NCBI GenBank assembly: GCA_032988165.1
Contig: JANTQF010000235.1
Coordinates: 1 to 54,081 of the forward strand
Source of the DNA: Emmonsiellopsis sp. PD_33
Lineage: Eukaryota > Ascomycota > Eurotiomycetes > Onygenales > Ajellomycetaceae
Length of the DNA stretch: 54,081 nt
Direction of reading: 5' to 3'
The notes below the pieces were generated by a model, which had not been told where the DNA came from, ran no database searches, and saw only the letters and a list, made by a program, of their open reading frames with translations. Shown here piece after piece: positions 32,045 to 45,300 of the stretch (position 1 is the first letter of the stretch; every line of letters starts with the position of its first letter). Position numbers and translations under genes: made by a program.

Positions 32045-33418
32045 ATGCGTTCCCTTCTCTCCTCCGCCGCAACGGCCTTGGCCCTCTGCGGCCTCGCTTC
32101 CGCTACCCCAGTGCCGTACGTATAAAACCCCACGAAACCCCCCTATCCCCCCCAATGCCCCCGCACCCAGCTAACCACCTCCCACCTTCCCAGACATGCC
32201 CCCCGCCAAGCCACCGGCCTCCAAAGCGGCATTGTCGCCGCAGGGCGCGAATACTTCGGCACCTCCCTAACAATCCGCAACGACCAGTCCGAGTCGAGCA
32301 TAATCCAAGATGCCAACGAGTTCGGCTCGATCACGCCTGAGAACGCGATGAAATGGGACGCCACGCAGCCGAACCAGGGCCAGTTCTCATTTGGCGGCGC
32401 GGACCAGATCGCGAACTATGCCCAGCAGTATAATCTGCAGATGCGCTGCCATACGCTGGTGTGGTATAGCCAGTTGCCTGGGTGGGTGGCGAATGGCAAT
32501 TGGAATAATGACACGCTGCAGGGTGTTATGGAGGATCATATTAATGCCGTTGTTGGGAGGTATAAGGGGAAGTGCACGCATTGGGATGTGGTTAATGAAG
32601 GTAGGTTGGGAATAGGGGGTTGGAAAGGGGGTCGCGGTCTCGTGACTAGTCGGTTGGGAATGTGAGATGGATAAGTGGATTAATGGCTGACCATGAACTG
32701 CACCACTTAAATAGCCCTCAATGAAGACGGCTCATACCGCGACAACGTCTTCCTCCGCGTGATCGGCGAAGCCTACATGCCCATTGCCTTCCGCATGGCT
32801 GCTGCCGCGGATCCTGATGCAAAGCTCTACTACAACGACTACAACCTCGAGTATGCCGGCGCAAAGGCCGAAGGCGCCCGACGCATCCTCGAGCTCGTTC
32901 AGTCATATGGCGTCAAGATCGACGGCGTTGGGCTGCAGGGCCACCTGACTTCGGAATCGACACCAACTCAGGAAACGCCCACGCCGTCCGTGGAGGTGCT
33001 GGAGCAGACGCTGCGCATGTATACGGATCTCGAGATTGATGTGGCGTATACGGAGCTGGATATTCGGATGAATACCCCGTCAAATGATGAGAAATTGGCA
33101 GTGCATGCGGAGGCGTTTGGGCGGGTTGTCCAGAGTTGTATGAATGTTGAGAGGTGTGTTGGGATTACTGTCTGGGTAAGTGTTTTTCTTTTCTTGTTCT
33201 GTCTTTTTCTCTGCTTGGGAGCGTGGATATTGCTAACACGGTTGTTTTTTTTTTTTTTTTTCCCGTAGGGTGTCACGGATAAATATTCCTGGGTCCCAGG
33301 AACATTCAACGGTGAAGGGGCAGCCCTCTTGTGGGATGACAACTTTCAGAAGAAGCCAGCCTACCAGGCGTCCCTTGATGCTATGCAGGCACCGTCGGGG
33401 AATTCTACTTCTTTTTGA
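32045..33418 (+). CDS. Secreted endo-1,4-beta-xylanase, GH10
   Basis: Four exons (32,045-32,115, 32,194-32,600, 32,715-33,175, 33,269-33,418) give 362 aa. Signal peptide MRSLLSSAATALALCGLASA. The GH10 barrel shows GREYFGTSLT, NEFGSITPENAMKWDATQP, GHTLVWYSQ-type CHTLVWYSQLPGWV, the acid/base Glu in THWDVVNEAL (near residue 159), YYNDYNLEY, GLQGHL, and the nucleophile Glu in YTELDIRM (near residue 273). WGVTDKYSWVPG follows in the last exon. No cellulose-binding module is present. It cleaves internal beta-1,4 bonds of xylan outside the cell. The catalytic residues are intact, so the enzyme should be active. GGCTAA-type sites upstream suggest XlnR control. Intron 2 splits directly after the catalytic Glu codon. 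Confidence 0.96.
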
Positions 33419-34876
33419 GCCATAGGATCATCAAATGTGACAGTGGAGCCATCCCTGAATGGATATATGGAATAGCAATGTATGCACGAGCTCACACACA
33501 TAGCCTAATATTTCCAAGGGGCGCAAGCAGAAAAAATTCCCATATCATTGCCTTCTGCTTCATGTTGCATTTCCTTTCTAGGCTTGAAGGGTTGTTTTAT
33601 ATAGCGAAAGTAGGTGACTATCTTTGATGATAGTTTAGGGACTACTTAGGAGTGGAATGGGCGCAGGTTTTATTGGTACAGGAATGAAATGATAACTTTT
33701 CATTATCATGAACACTTTGAGGGAAAGAAACCAATGAAGATCGCTTCGTCGACAAAAGATGGGGGCCATCTACCTCTAGAGACTCATCTTTGGGAAGCAC
33801 GAGGTTGAGCTCACACTCAGGAGGTGGAGGTGGAGAAGTTCTGTGGAAAACCAGCACGGCCGTTGGGAATCCCTATCTAAAAGATCCGAGGTGCATAATA
33901 TTCGAAAGTCCGGGGACGTCATTGAGGAGGTTGGGGAAGCTAAGGGGGCTTGGTTGTGGCTTGGTTGGCTGCGTTTCTAATTGCTGTAGTCTTGGAGAGC
34001 TTCAGACACTGCGAGTAGGAGTTTCTCTATCCCAGAGACTTTGAATAATTGTAGAATCCTTCCCTATGATGTAATCATATGGCTAGCTCGAGCCGTGTTC
34101 TCGGGGGGATAACTATGGAGCATTACCACGCTAGATAAGGCATCATCCTCTCTGAGACTTTATTAATCCTTCGATCTTCATCAGCCCTATGATGAAGGAT
34201 CGGAAAATTCAGAGAAAATGAACAATGGTGGAGACAAAGCTGAATGGGGTGGAGCAAGAAACAAGCCCTGCTTGTCACCCCGCTCCAAAAGAGAGAGATA
34301 GAATAGTGGTGAGTTTGCTGTGCAGCGTCAGAGACCAAAATGGCTTGCCGCGGGATGCTTTCTAATTAGTAAGAGCCTTGGAAGGGTTCCTAACAGGCCA
34401 TATCAAGATGGGAAAACCAATGACAAAGATAGAATGAAATATTGAAACCGTTTCTGGAAACAGCCACATCTTCCATGTAAGCATGAAATCAGCATGAATC
34501 TTCTCAATCCCAACTATCAACCTGGAACTCCTGATTTGAGATTTGTTAATAAAAGGATCCAAGGTGACGTTCCTTGATCCTGAGCCTGGCTTGGAATCTG
34601 GGATATGACCAGCAAACAAGAGAAAGAGCCCTCAGGGGTGTGGCATTTCTTATGCAAATCCTAATGACGTCTAGCGCTGCCAATGGAGTCCTATTGGCTT
34701 CAATGTGATGGACAAATAGATCCAAATATTAGCGACCAGGCCAATAAGAATCATGCAATACACACCACCAGCGGCGGGGCACACTGCGTTGCTGCCATCA
34801 ACCGAGCAGATTGTTATCGTTATCCGACCCCGCCTCCTCTGTATAGTGTACGTGTGAGAAGCGGTACGGTACGCGC
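33419..34876. other. Intergenic region up to the CpG-free border
   Basis: Ordinary-composition DNA with CpG present throughout, including a CpG-dense last 100 bases. Short frames on both strands (for example 33,642-33,857 and 33,790-34,044, the latter faintly LRR-like) are not convincing. No gene called. Confidence 0.45.
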
Positions 34877-35298
34877 CCCAAGTGCCTGCAGACTGCAAGA
34901 GGCTGATCCTCTATTATTCAGTCATTCAGTTCTGCATCAATGGTCTTTTCATTGTTTCCTTCTTAATAGTGATAATAACTGATTGTCCCTATTATTTTCT
35001 ACACCTATTTTGTATGGTATCTTAGATTTTCATTATCTCAGGCAATCATGTGTCAGTAGCTATAAATAGTGGTGAAATCTGCTAACTTAGATAAAGAAAT
35101 CAATCATCTTTCTCCTCATGGATATCTCTAACTACATTCAACCCTCTCATAGTTATGAGCCCAGACTCTTCCACAACATACTAGATTTCTCATTCACATT
35201 GATTATCATCATTTCTACTTCCTTTACCCTATATTACAGGTATTTTGCCTGAATATCTGATTCTATACAACATCCTTCAGTCAACCTCTCACAGTAAG

Positions 35299-38200
35299 AT
35301 GTCAACCAAAATTATCCTCAATGATATAAAAGATTGAGATGATTGGTATAATAATGTATATTATATCATTCAGTCTAATAATTTCAAACTGTATATGACA
35401 GATAAGGATCCCAAACTGGCCCTGAAATGCCTAAAATCATACAAACAAGATGTATCTATAAAAGCTGAAGACTGGAACCTGGCTGCATATGAATATGCCT
35501 TATTAAAAAGAGATTATAAAGAGTATAAAATGGTAGAGAAAGCAGTATCAACATACATTCTTAATCATATATCTTGAGATGTACAGTAATACCTAGGGGA
35601 TACAATAGATCCTCATGAGATGATTTGTCTTCTTAAAGCTGAAAAAGCTCTAACTAGTTAATGGAGAGAAGTTAAATTAAGCTGTGAATATATCAAACTT
35701 TCTTGCAGTCTATAGAATAAAAATCCTTTTGACTGGGTAAAATGATGGCAGGTAGCACACAGAAGAATCATTAAATATAATATTAAGAATTATAGAAGTA
35801 AATACTCTACTATCTTTAAATTTCTCAATGTAGCAGGCAAGGTTAATGCTAACTAAAGCTAAATTAAGAGATCCAGAGTTCTTAAATGTGAAAAAGCAGG
35901 AAAAGATTTCATCTCTATAGATGATTTGATGAAGTAATTCCATGATAAACTCTAAACTAATAGTATTAAAGATTCCTATAATTAAATGTCAGCTGTGGCA
36001 TTTACAACATTCAATAGAATAAAAGTAGGAGCAGAAAAACCATCAGATGCACAGTAAAACTTAGAGGATAATCAATTAAAATCTCAATAAATATATATAT
36101 ATGGTAGAAAATATCAAGTTATGAGATACTTCTATCTTAACTTAGAGACCCATTCAAAAACCTTCATTTTAAAACTGGAGATTGAGAAAAAGGTCAAGTA
36201 AGAGTTGGAGAATAATAAGAAGCTCAAAAAGATAATGGAAAAGGTTATAGTGAAGATCAAAAAGGATAAGAAAAAGAATTTAAAAACCTCAATGATTCTA
36301 AAAAATGACATCAATGCTACTATTACTTTTAAAACTAAATCCACTAAAGATATAGGTAAAGCCTTTAATAGTATGTTTGCAACCATCCTGATCATTCTTA
36401 GTAGTGATTTTTTTTGAATAGATAACTACCCACTCAAAAATAGCTTCATATATGATAATGGAGCAAATCAGTATGTTTATAATGACTACTGATGTTTTCA
36501 GGATTTTTATATTATTAAGGAAAAGATGCAGGCTAGAGATATCATAATCTCAATTCATGGCTGCAGCAACATCTCTATATGCCTTCAAACTCTTCATGGT
36601 AAAAAATTATATATACTGCTTGATATCATCTATATATCTATTTTCTTTATGAATATCACTGCAGCTTCAGCATTTAACTGATAAAATATAGGGATAGATA
36701 AATTAAACTGCAGGCTAATTAATAAGGAAGGTAACATTTAATTCCTACTGTAATATTACTATGAAAAATTCATTTTTGAATATAACTCTCTAAATAATAT
36801 TATCTTTACTATCTAAATACTCTCTTAGCTTTCCATCTCAGCCTCAACAGCTTTATAGTATAAATGTCTTGATCATTCTGGCTCAGAAGCTCTCAAATAT
36901 CTACCTAAATCTATGGTAGGAACCTACCTCACTAACAGCCCAAAAATTACTGACTACACAGCCTGCACACTGGGCAAATCCTACCTCCAAATATCTTAAA
37001 AATAGATGAATAGAGATGAAAAGCCATTTAAAGTCATTCATTTTAATCTTACCTATATGTCTTTAACTTATAATAGAGATCACTATCTAGCTTATATCTA
37101 TAACCCCCTTATTCATACTCATTAAGCTAAGGTACTTCCTATAAAAGACCATTGCAAATCATTTCTAGAAAAATTTATTAATGAAATTGAAAAATACTAT
37201 GATTTAAAGATTCTAACCCTTCATATAGATAGAGAAACATTACTTATAAAGGCCTTCCTTGATAAGATCAAGATATGTGGCATTCATGTTGATTCTTCAC
37301 CTCCCTATATGCTAGAATCTAATGATGCAGCTGAATGCTCAGGGGATATGATTATTACTCTAGGCCATACAATTTAAATCACTGTAAATCTTCCTGAAGA
37401 TCTCTGGCCTGAAGTATATAAGGCTGTGATATATCTCCTTAATCAAACATTAATCTAATAACTCAAATGGAAGATTCTGATACAGGCTCTAATCTTCCAT
37501 CTTAATAAATTAATGGATTTTGACCTTAGTCACCTACACACATATGGATGCTGAGTATATATATTAAATAAGATCATTTCAAAGCTTTAAAAACTCACCT
37601 CACACACTAAAATCAGACACCTGATAGGTTACAAATTGAATAATATTTTCCATATCTAGCTCTCAAGAGAGCAAAAGGTTATTACAATCTGGGATGTTAT
37701 ATTTAATAAGGATTTCTACTTTAACCTAAATAATCTACCTAAGGATCTTTCACTTACATCTCTAATATCAGTAAATTTACTACCACCAAATGACATTCTG
37801 AAAAGTGTCAGATTTGATGTTTAGAAATTTGAGAGTTCTGAAGATAAAGTCAAAACTAATCTCCCTTCTGAAACCTTAATATCTGACCCCAAAATAGCAG
37901 ATATGACTTTAAAAATAATACCAAATTCATCTTCTTGAGTATTGCTAACCCTGGAACTAACTCCTACATCATTTACTGATTCCCCTGAATTTTTGATGCT
38001 AATTAGTGGAATTCAGCAATTAGATGATCCTAACAGCCAACTTAACATAGATATTAATATTAATACTGATGATTCATCAGATTAACTATTTAATTCTCTT
38101 CAGTTAGGCCTATCTTCTACAAATGAGCCCCTAGTTGCTTCTCTTAGGGAAATATGCAGTGATATATCAACTAATCATATAATCTTAAGATACTGTACTT

Positions 38201-39897
38201 GAAAACTGAATTTAGAGTAGACTAGCTACATTGCTACTCTTAATCATATAAATTATTTCCTGGGATTCTATATTACTTTTACTACAGCCTGAATGGATGA
38301 ACCTGCATTTCATCCTCTACACTAAGATAATCTTTCCCCTCCTCCTTATGGATGAAAGGAAGCTTTATATCATAAATTCAAAGATAATTAGTTATATACT
38401 ACTCAAATTAAATATGACATTCTACAATAGAAAGAATGCTGGAAAAAGGTCTTAGAATGTAAGGCTAAATGTCAGCCTCTACCACTTATATGAGTATTTA
38501 CATACAAATTTAACACAGATGGGATCCTTCAAAAATTCAAGGCTCATATTGTTGTTCATAGAGATCTATGGAAAAATGAAAAAGTAGAGATCAGATCTAC
38601 AACACTGGCACTGAAAGTTTTTTGTCTTATTATAGTGATAGCAGCTGCTTTTGATCTAGAAATACACTAATATAATGCTATTAATGCCTTCCTCAATGCT
38701 ATTCTTGTTAATGAAATCTATGTCAAACTACCTTCTGGATATAAAGTTTCTAGCTACATGTTACTTTTCCTTCAAGCACTATATGAACTTCCTGAATCTC
38801 CCCTATATTGAAATGATGAATTGAAAATGATGCTGCTGAAGCTAGGCCTGATGTAGGTTTCTAAGAAATCTTATCTTTTTATAGGACTTGGTCTTATAGT
38901 ATTTTTCTATATGAATGACATTGTTATTATATATCATTAATGTTATAAATCAGTGTTTATTGATTTTACAGTCTGATTAATAAGCATTTATAAGCTCTGA
39001 GATATAAGAGAGGTTAAGTGGTTTTTAGGAATTCAAGTCCTTTATGATTGCACAGCTCAAAAACTCTGGTTGTGCCAGGACAGCTATATAGTCAAAATAA
39101 TAGTAAAATTTAGGGTTAAGTGTTACAAACTCTATCATACACTCACCCCTGCTGAATCAGTCTATTCTTATAGTGGTTTTCTCATTCCTCAAAAGATTTA
39201 CAGCTATTAATATCAAATCAGCTTCATTATTTACTCTTTTATAGGAACTCAGCTCAATCTCACCTTCTCTACCAGAGTCCTAGCTGATCATATAGTTAAA
39301 CCTTTACTGCAACATGACAATCTTCTACATCATGTCATTACTTACAGGTATTAAACCTAGAATCTTACCATTAAATATAATGCTTCTAAAGCTGATGACA
39401 CAGGCCCAGCATTCTGAATCTATATAGATGCCATCTATGCTAACAACCTAGCTACTTACCAGAGTACTCAAGGGATGATTTTCACCCTTTTTGAAGGAGT
39501 AATTAACTGGAAGTCCTCAAAGCAATAAATCATTATAACCTCTTTCACTGAAGTAGAGCTTTTGGCCCTATCTACTGCAGCTAAAGAAGCATACTAGTGG
39601 AAATATCTATTCAAATAAATTGATTTTGATCTGGAATGCATATTGGTCATTTGAAATGACAACACCCAGGCTATATACTTACTCAAGGATAAAGCTCTTT
39701 ATGTTATAATAAAGCTCTATCATATCAACATTCATGGTCACTGGCTTCAATAGAAAGTCCAATGGGGCTAAATATCTATTAAATGAATAGATACAAAGAA
39801 AATGCCTACAGATAGTTTCATCAAATTCCTTCCTCATATTGCTCATGAGGAATTCTACCATCTCATTAATCTTGTTGATATAAGTGTGAAATTAAGG
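35299..39897 (+). mobile_element. Ty1/copia retrotransposon, heavily mutated internal region
   Basis: A gag-pol frame starts at ATG 35,299 (MSTKIILNDIKD) and continues, with many stops, to about 39,897. Gag is readable to ~36,400 (TDKDPKLALKCLKSYKQDVS, EDWNLAAYEYALLKRDYKEY). The protease core is near 36,450 (IYDNGANQYVYNDY; usual DSGA now DNGA). Integrase spans ~36,860-37,600 (LDHSGSEALKYLP, then ...ESNDAAE, HLHTYGC). Reverse transcriptase spans ~38,450-39,200 (FKAHIVVHRDLW, NAINAFLNAILVNEIYVKLP). Its active site near 38,906 reads YMND instead of YVDD. RNase H spans ~39,390-39,890 (IYIDAIYANN, TEVELLALSTAAKEAY, NTQAIYL). The PR-IN-RT-RH order is diagnostic of copia. No LTR pair was identified by eye. 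The element cannot be functional. Confidence 0.9.
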
Positions 39898-39984
39898 TAG
39901 TTCTTCACTATCAAATTACCTCTACTCTACCCTATAAATATGCTAAAAAGAGATAGTTCTTCACCATTGAATTACCTCTACTCT
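39898..39984 (+). repeat. Short imperfect direct repeat after the copia pol end
   Basis: TAGTTCTTCACTATCAAATT at 39,898 recurs as TAGTTCTTCACCATTGAATT at 39,954; both continue ACCTCTACTCT. The spacing is 56 bp. It lies immediately after the last pol codons, where a polypurine tract and 3' LTR would start. Confidence 0.7.
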
Positions 39985-42331
39985 GCTTAGTAATTGTGAA
40001 GGGCTACATCCTTATACTCTATATTTATAGCTTGTCTGAACTTCACTCAATCTCTAACTGCTTAATCAGATGCCTCTGACTGGGCCTTCATATAAACATT
40101 TATCTGCTCTGATCTCATATAATTTCCTTCTATTTATATCATATAATCTCATAATTTCTTTTCCTTTTTCCTTCCTTTCTCTAGCAATTACAATTTTGAT
40201 TTTAGCATATAACTCATACAATCTACTTATCAGAGTGTGCTCATTACATTTTGTAATTACTCACTTAATCTCTTCTTAGAGATCCTCATTATATTCACCC
40301 TCCAAATATGATTCACACATATAGTAGATTCTTCCAAATGTGACCTACATGTACAGCAAACTCTTCTAAAATTTAAAATACAACTTGCCTAGCTCAGCTC
40401 TGCCAAATGACATGTCAGTAAAAGGCCCTAAAGCCCTGACAGTTCATATTGATATCTCATGAGATTTTCCTTCAAACTTTTCAAATCCTTCAAACTTCTT
40501 AAATCCTTTAAACTCTCTAAATCTATTATGCATCTATGCTCCATGCCTGCACTCCATGCCATGGAGTAGCCAGTGTGCTTAGTCACACAGTTAGCTTAGT
40601 CAGACCCTAAAATATAAATACTCATGAGCAGCTTAGAAACTATAGGAAGATAACCTTATTCTACACAACATTTTAATCTCAAGTTATCCCAATTATAATT
40701 AGTAGTATGTCTTTACAAAAGATGTAAGATTCTCTGTAGGTTTCTCAGTCTTTATAATAAGTTATCATTATATCTCCCTACTCTTATTACTTCTACATTT
40801 TCTTTAATAGATTTTCATTTCTTCTCTATCTCTTCTGCTCATCTCATCTACTTTATGAACTTCTCTTCAAAAGTTATATCTACTTAGACCTTATTCTCCT
40901 CATAAATTACACTCTATACCTAGCATCTAAATAGCTTCATTCTCATTATAGATAATTCTAATTGAATTGCATTCTCATTGTTCTCTATGTGTACTGTTCT
41001 GCTTAATCTCCTGATGAATCTATAGATATCTATCTCAGATCACTAAGCCTAATGAAAGAATCCCAAGCTATCTATAGAATTTTTATGAGAATTACCCTGT
41101 TATAACTATTCTACTTGCTTACTTTCATTCACTATGTTACCCTCTAATACTGAGAGGCTGTTATACAAGTTTATTGTGCTGTGTTCAGATCATCTTTTGC
41201 CTGTGAAGTAACTATCTAAGGCTCTCCCATATAAATTTCCCCATATATTTCTCAGAAATTACCCACTTTTCTATCTCCCCTGAAAAGTACTTTTCTCTTT
41301 CTATTTTTTATGTTTTTCTGAGATTACCTGCAGTTCTTTCTTCAAAAAAGTATAGTGCATATACATCTATCACATCAGCATGCATCTTCTGGTTGCTCTT
41401 ATCCTAAAAGGGCATAGTATCTTTCTTACTTTCTATACTTTTCTGTGGACTCTTCTCCTTGAAAGATCTATTCTATCTAATGATAGTTATTAATGTCAGC
41501 AGCTCTCATATCTAAAGAATCATGAAATGACCTTTCATATCTGAATAGTAAAACTTACTCATCAGATCATTAAGTATTTCAACTCTAACTTCTCTCATCA
41601 CAACTCTTTACAGAACACTACAATTATAAGGATAATATTTGTGACTGAGTAAACTACCTATCTAAACTCCCTATCTAAGTCCAGGCAGGCATCTATAGAA
41701 TCATAAGAGCATATACACTTATAAGTCAATTCACATGAAAGTTCTAAGGATGCTCAGATAGTCTTACTGATATCATCAGACTAGCTCATTAATTATTCAT
41801 TACTTAATCAAGCAGTTCTTAAATTTCATAACTGCACAGACTGTTTTAGACAGAGCTGCATATTCACCTGCTGAGAAGAAGCATTCTTTAAGATATTACT
41901 AATAAGATAGATATACCTTCTACTAGGCTTAAAGTCATACTCAGAGAGTAATACCTCACCCTGTTCAGCTCAATCATTCTTGCAGATTAACCTGATACTA
42001 AGCAGCACATTATTTTGCAGAGTACTAGAGTTAATACCCATAGAGTCTCTAGAAACCTTAAATATAACTTTAACTGATAAAGAGTAACTCTTACAGCTAT
42101 CATCTATTAAATAGCTAGATAATATATTAAATGTGAATAGTACCTTAGCTGCTGCAGGCACTGATGAATCTGCTGATGATATAAATTTCACTCTGTACTA
42201 GATATAAACTCTATGAGAATTACTCTTTCATATCAGAGCTATTACTACTCAGCTAGTATTAGCCTAGCCACCAGTATAGCCTCTATCTGCACCACTGATC
42301 TCAACCACTCCATGAAAACCCTAGAATATTA
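39985..42331. other. CpG-free spacer between copia and gypsy elements
   Basis: 2.3 kb with no readable protein domain. Pyrimidine-rich stretches (40,090-40,230; 41,200-41,340) could be LTR or leader sequence of either neighbour. I could not match it to a second copy in the window. Confidence 0.45.
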
Positions 42332-45300
42332 GTTTTTTCTACCTTGATGCACTAACATCATAGGGCTGTGATGATGTTATTAATAAGAAAGATAAGATAT
42401 ATTATCAGGATATCTATATATTCACCAACTGGCTTAAGATCATTGCTCTAATCAGAGATGTGGTAAGAATCTAACAGAACTTAAATTTATACCTTAAAAG
42501 AAAAGTGGAATTCTGATGGAATCAGAAGCTTAATAACATCATCTGCACAGATCTTATTACAACTAATAATAGAGTAAAAGAGTAGATTAAAATTCTCTAA
42601 TAATAATTCTACATTAAGAGTAATCAAGCACTATAAAAACTCAATGAGATAAAATACTCACTTTAGAATCTCTATGATGAGTGTAGTCTAACCTTCTATA
42701 TCCTAAATGTATCTTTAGCTGCTAAACACTATAGCTAAGGAGACATTAAGTATGCTTAGATCCTATATGTGTGGAATAACCTGAATGTTACCTTGCAAGC
42801 CACTATTAATGAACTAAAAGAGAATATAACTATTAAAGAATTCACTGAGATTATTTGCTGCAAGCAGACTAACTAAATAGATTGATTTGCAAGTAATAAT
42901 TAATATATGAATAGTATGTATAATTAGTATAAATTCTATTATAATAACTTTACCCCTTAGAGTAATTACTGTAGGTGTGGTAGAGAATTATATCCCTGCC
43001 AGTTTGAATGATCTGCTTATTAATATCAGTCTAGATATCAGACACAGAATTATGCCAATGAATAATACTATAGCTACAGTGAGAATAACAATCAATATAG
43101 TGGTAATAATAATCAATATGACAGCCACTACAACCAGTGTGATGAAAACTATTAAGGTAAAGCCTAGTAAAATTATCCTAAACTGCCAGCTCTGAAGCAA
43201 CAGCTTCAGCTACTAGCATCTAAGGGTACTTCTAATGCTAATCTGCCTGGCAGGCAGCTATAGAATCAGCAGCTATACAAATAAGTAGCATTTCATACTA
43301 ACCTCAAGAAATTAAAGGAGTCCATGAAAGATCTATATAGCTAGAAGGCAGAGTTTGACCCTTACTATAATAATACAGAAATGCTTATGAATGATCTACA
43401 GGAGCAGCTATATAATAATAGTATATATAACTTAGAGGTAGATACATTTCATGTGAACTCTACAACAACTACCTATTATAGATGTAATAAAATATTTAAT
43501 TCACACAACAATCTATATAAGCACCTGAAGACTTGCACAGTAACTCCACAGGCCTTTCATGCAAGCTCTGACTTTACACTATAAGTAATAGTATCTTAGT
43601 AGCCAGCTAATCTAAATATACTATATGATTATACATTCTACAACTAGAAATATGCTACTATCATGGTGTTCTGCCAGAATATCTTCAAGCTACTACTAAT
43701 ATGTGTAGACTCTAGTTACATAATGATGCTTATAAGCAAGAAGTTTCTTGAGCAACAATATAATAAGATATTATGCCTGACTTATCTATGAATATCAGTT
43801 AGAGGTGTTGGAGACTCTATAGAATCCTCTGAGATGATTATAATTCCACTCACATTATCTGTAGTTCTATTAGATAAGAAATGTATGCTAGTGCTTGCTC
43901 AGATCTCAGTGAAAGTATATATTATTAATGATCTCTGTGTCAACCTGCTGCTTGGTATAAATAATATAGTGCTGAAGGACATCACTATAGATCTAGATAA
44001 AAGAATGTTGCAAATAAAGTCATATGAGGATATAAAAGTTAAGATTTTAGTGATATCAAAAAAAGACCATCAAGCTATCAGACTAATATATTTAGATGTT
44101 AAAGTCATCATTCTGCTCAGATTAGAGGTGAAAATTCCCCTTAGATGTTATCTTAATAAAGAGGAATATTTACCTATAGATAGGGACTATATCTTCAACC
44201 CTGCTATGCTACTACTCTAAATATATATGCAAATTATGAACTATAATCTCCTATTTACTCATATCATCAATAACACAGATAGATAGGTCATAATCCCATG
44301 GAGATCCTATATTAGCACTCTGAGAGAATATGATACTACTGATACATACTTAGTCAACCTCACAGTAGAATCATTAGCTCTTAGTCTACCTAAGAAATAG
44401 CTCTAGTATAAGCTAAATGACAATCTGAATATACTAGAATTACTAGAGGAATCTTCACATGCTATTAATGTTAATTCCATCAGGGCAGAAGTAAAACTAC
44501 CTAATAGTATAACAATTTATGATGATAAGAAGACTATAAAATACTTTGCATAAATTTGCAATAAATTCTCTAAAATCTGGGAAGACTATAGTAATATTAT
44601 AAACCTACTAGAGGATGAGTAGATGTAAATTCTCCTTTTATTACTGGAGAATTACAAGCTTCAGACTCAAGTAAAGATATACCCTCTAGGCTAGAAAGAT
44701 TATGAGGTTATAGATAAACTCTTTAATAAATTACATGCTTAAGAGTGCATGAAATGGGCAACAGACCATACCCCCTCTAGATACCCAGTATTTATAGTTT
44801 GGAAGGAAGTAAATGATGTATGGAAAGACTACTCTGTCATTAACATTCAGAAACTAAATAAGATAGTTGAGCTTGATGTATATTTAATGACATAGTAGGT
44901 AGAGATTATTAACTTTATGAAAGAATGCCACTACATCATTATTCTTAACTGTATGAGCTTCTTTTATTAATGGAGAGTCTGCTGTGATCACTGATGATAC
45001 TTATTAATTATATTACATTGTAAATAAAAGATTCCCTTAGTTACTATAATAAGATATATAAACTTACTGGCATATATGCAGTATAAAATTGACCTCTTTC
45101 TAAAGAAATTCAAGAAGTTCATCTACTATTATATTAATAACCTAGTTACTGTAAGTATCATCATGGAGAAATATAGTAAATACCTAAGAAAGATCTTCAG
45201 CCTATTCTATGATAAGAATATTATCATCAATTCAAAGAAAGTATTTATTAGCTTCTCCTCAATTAGATTGCTAAGATACAAGATCTCATTCCTGAGCCTC

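Noticed and set aside
34980..41000. LTR pair flanking the copia element
   Set aside because: I compared 34,980-35,298 with 39,898-41,000 by eye and found no matching long repeat. Heavy mutation may hide it, so no LTR is claimed.
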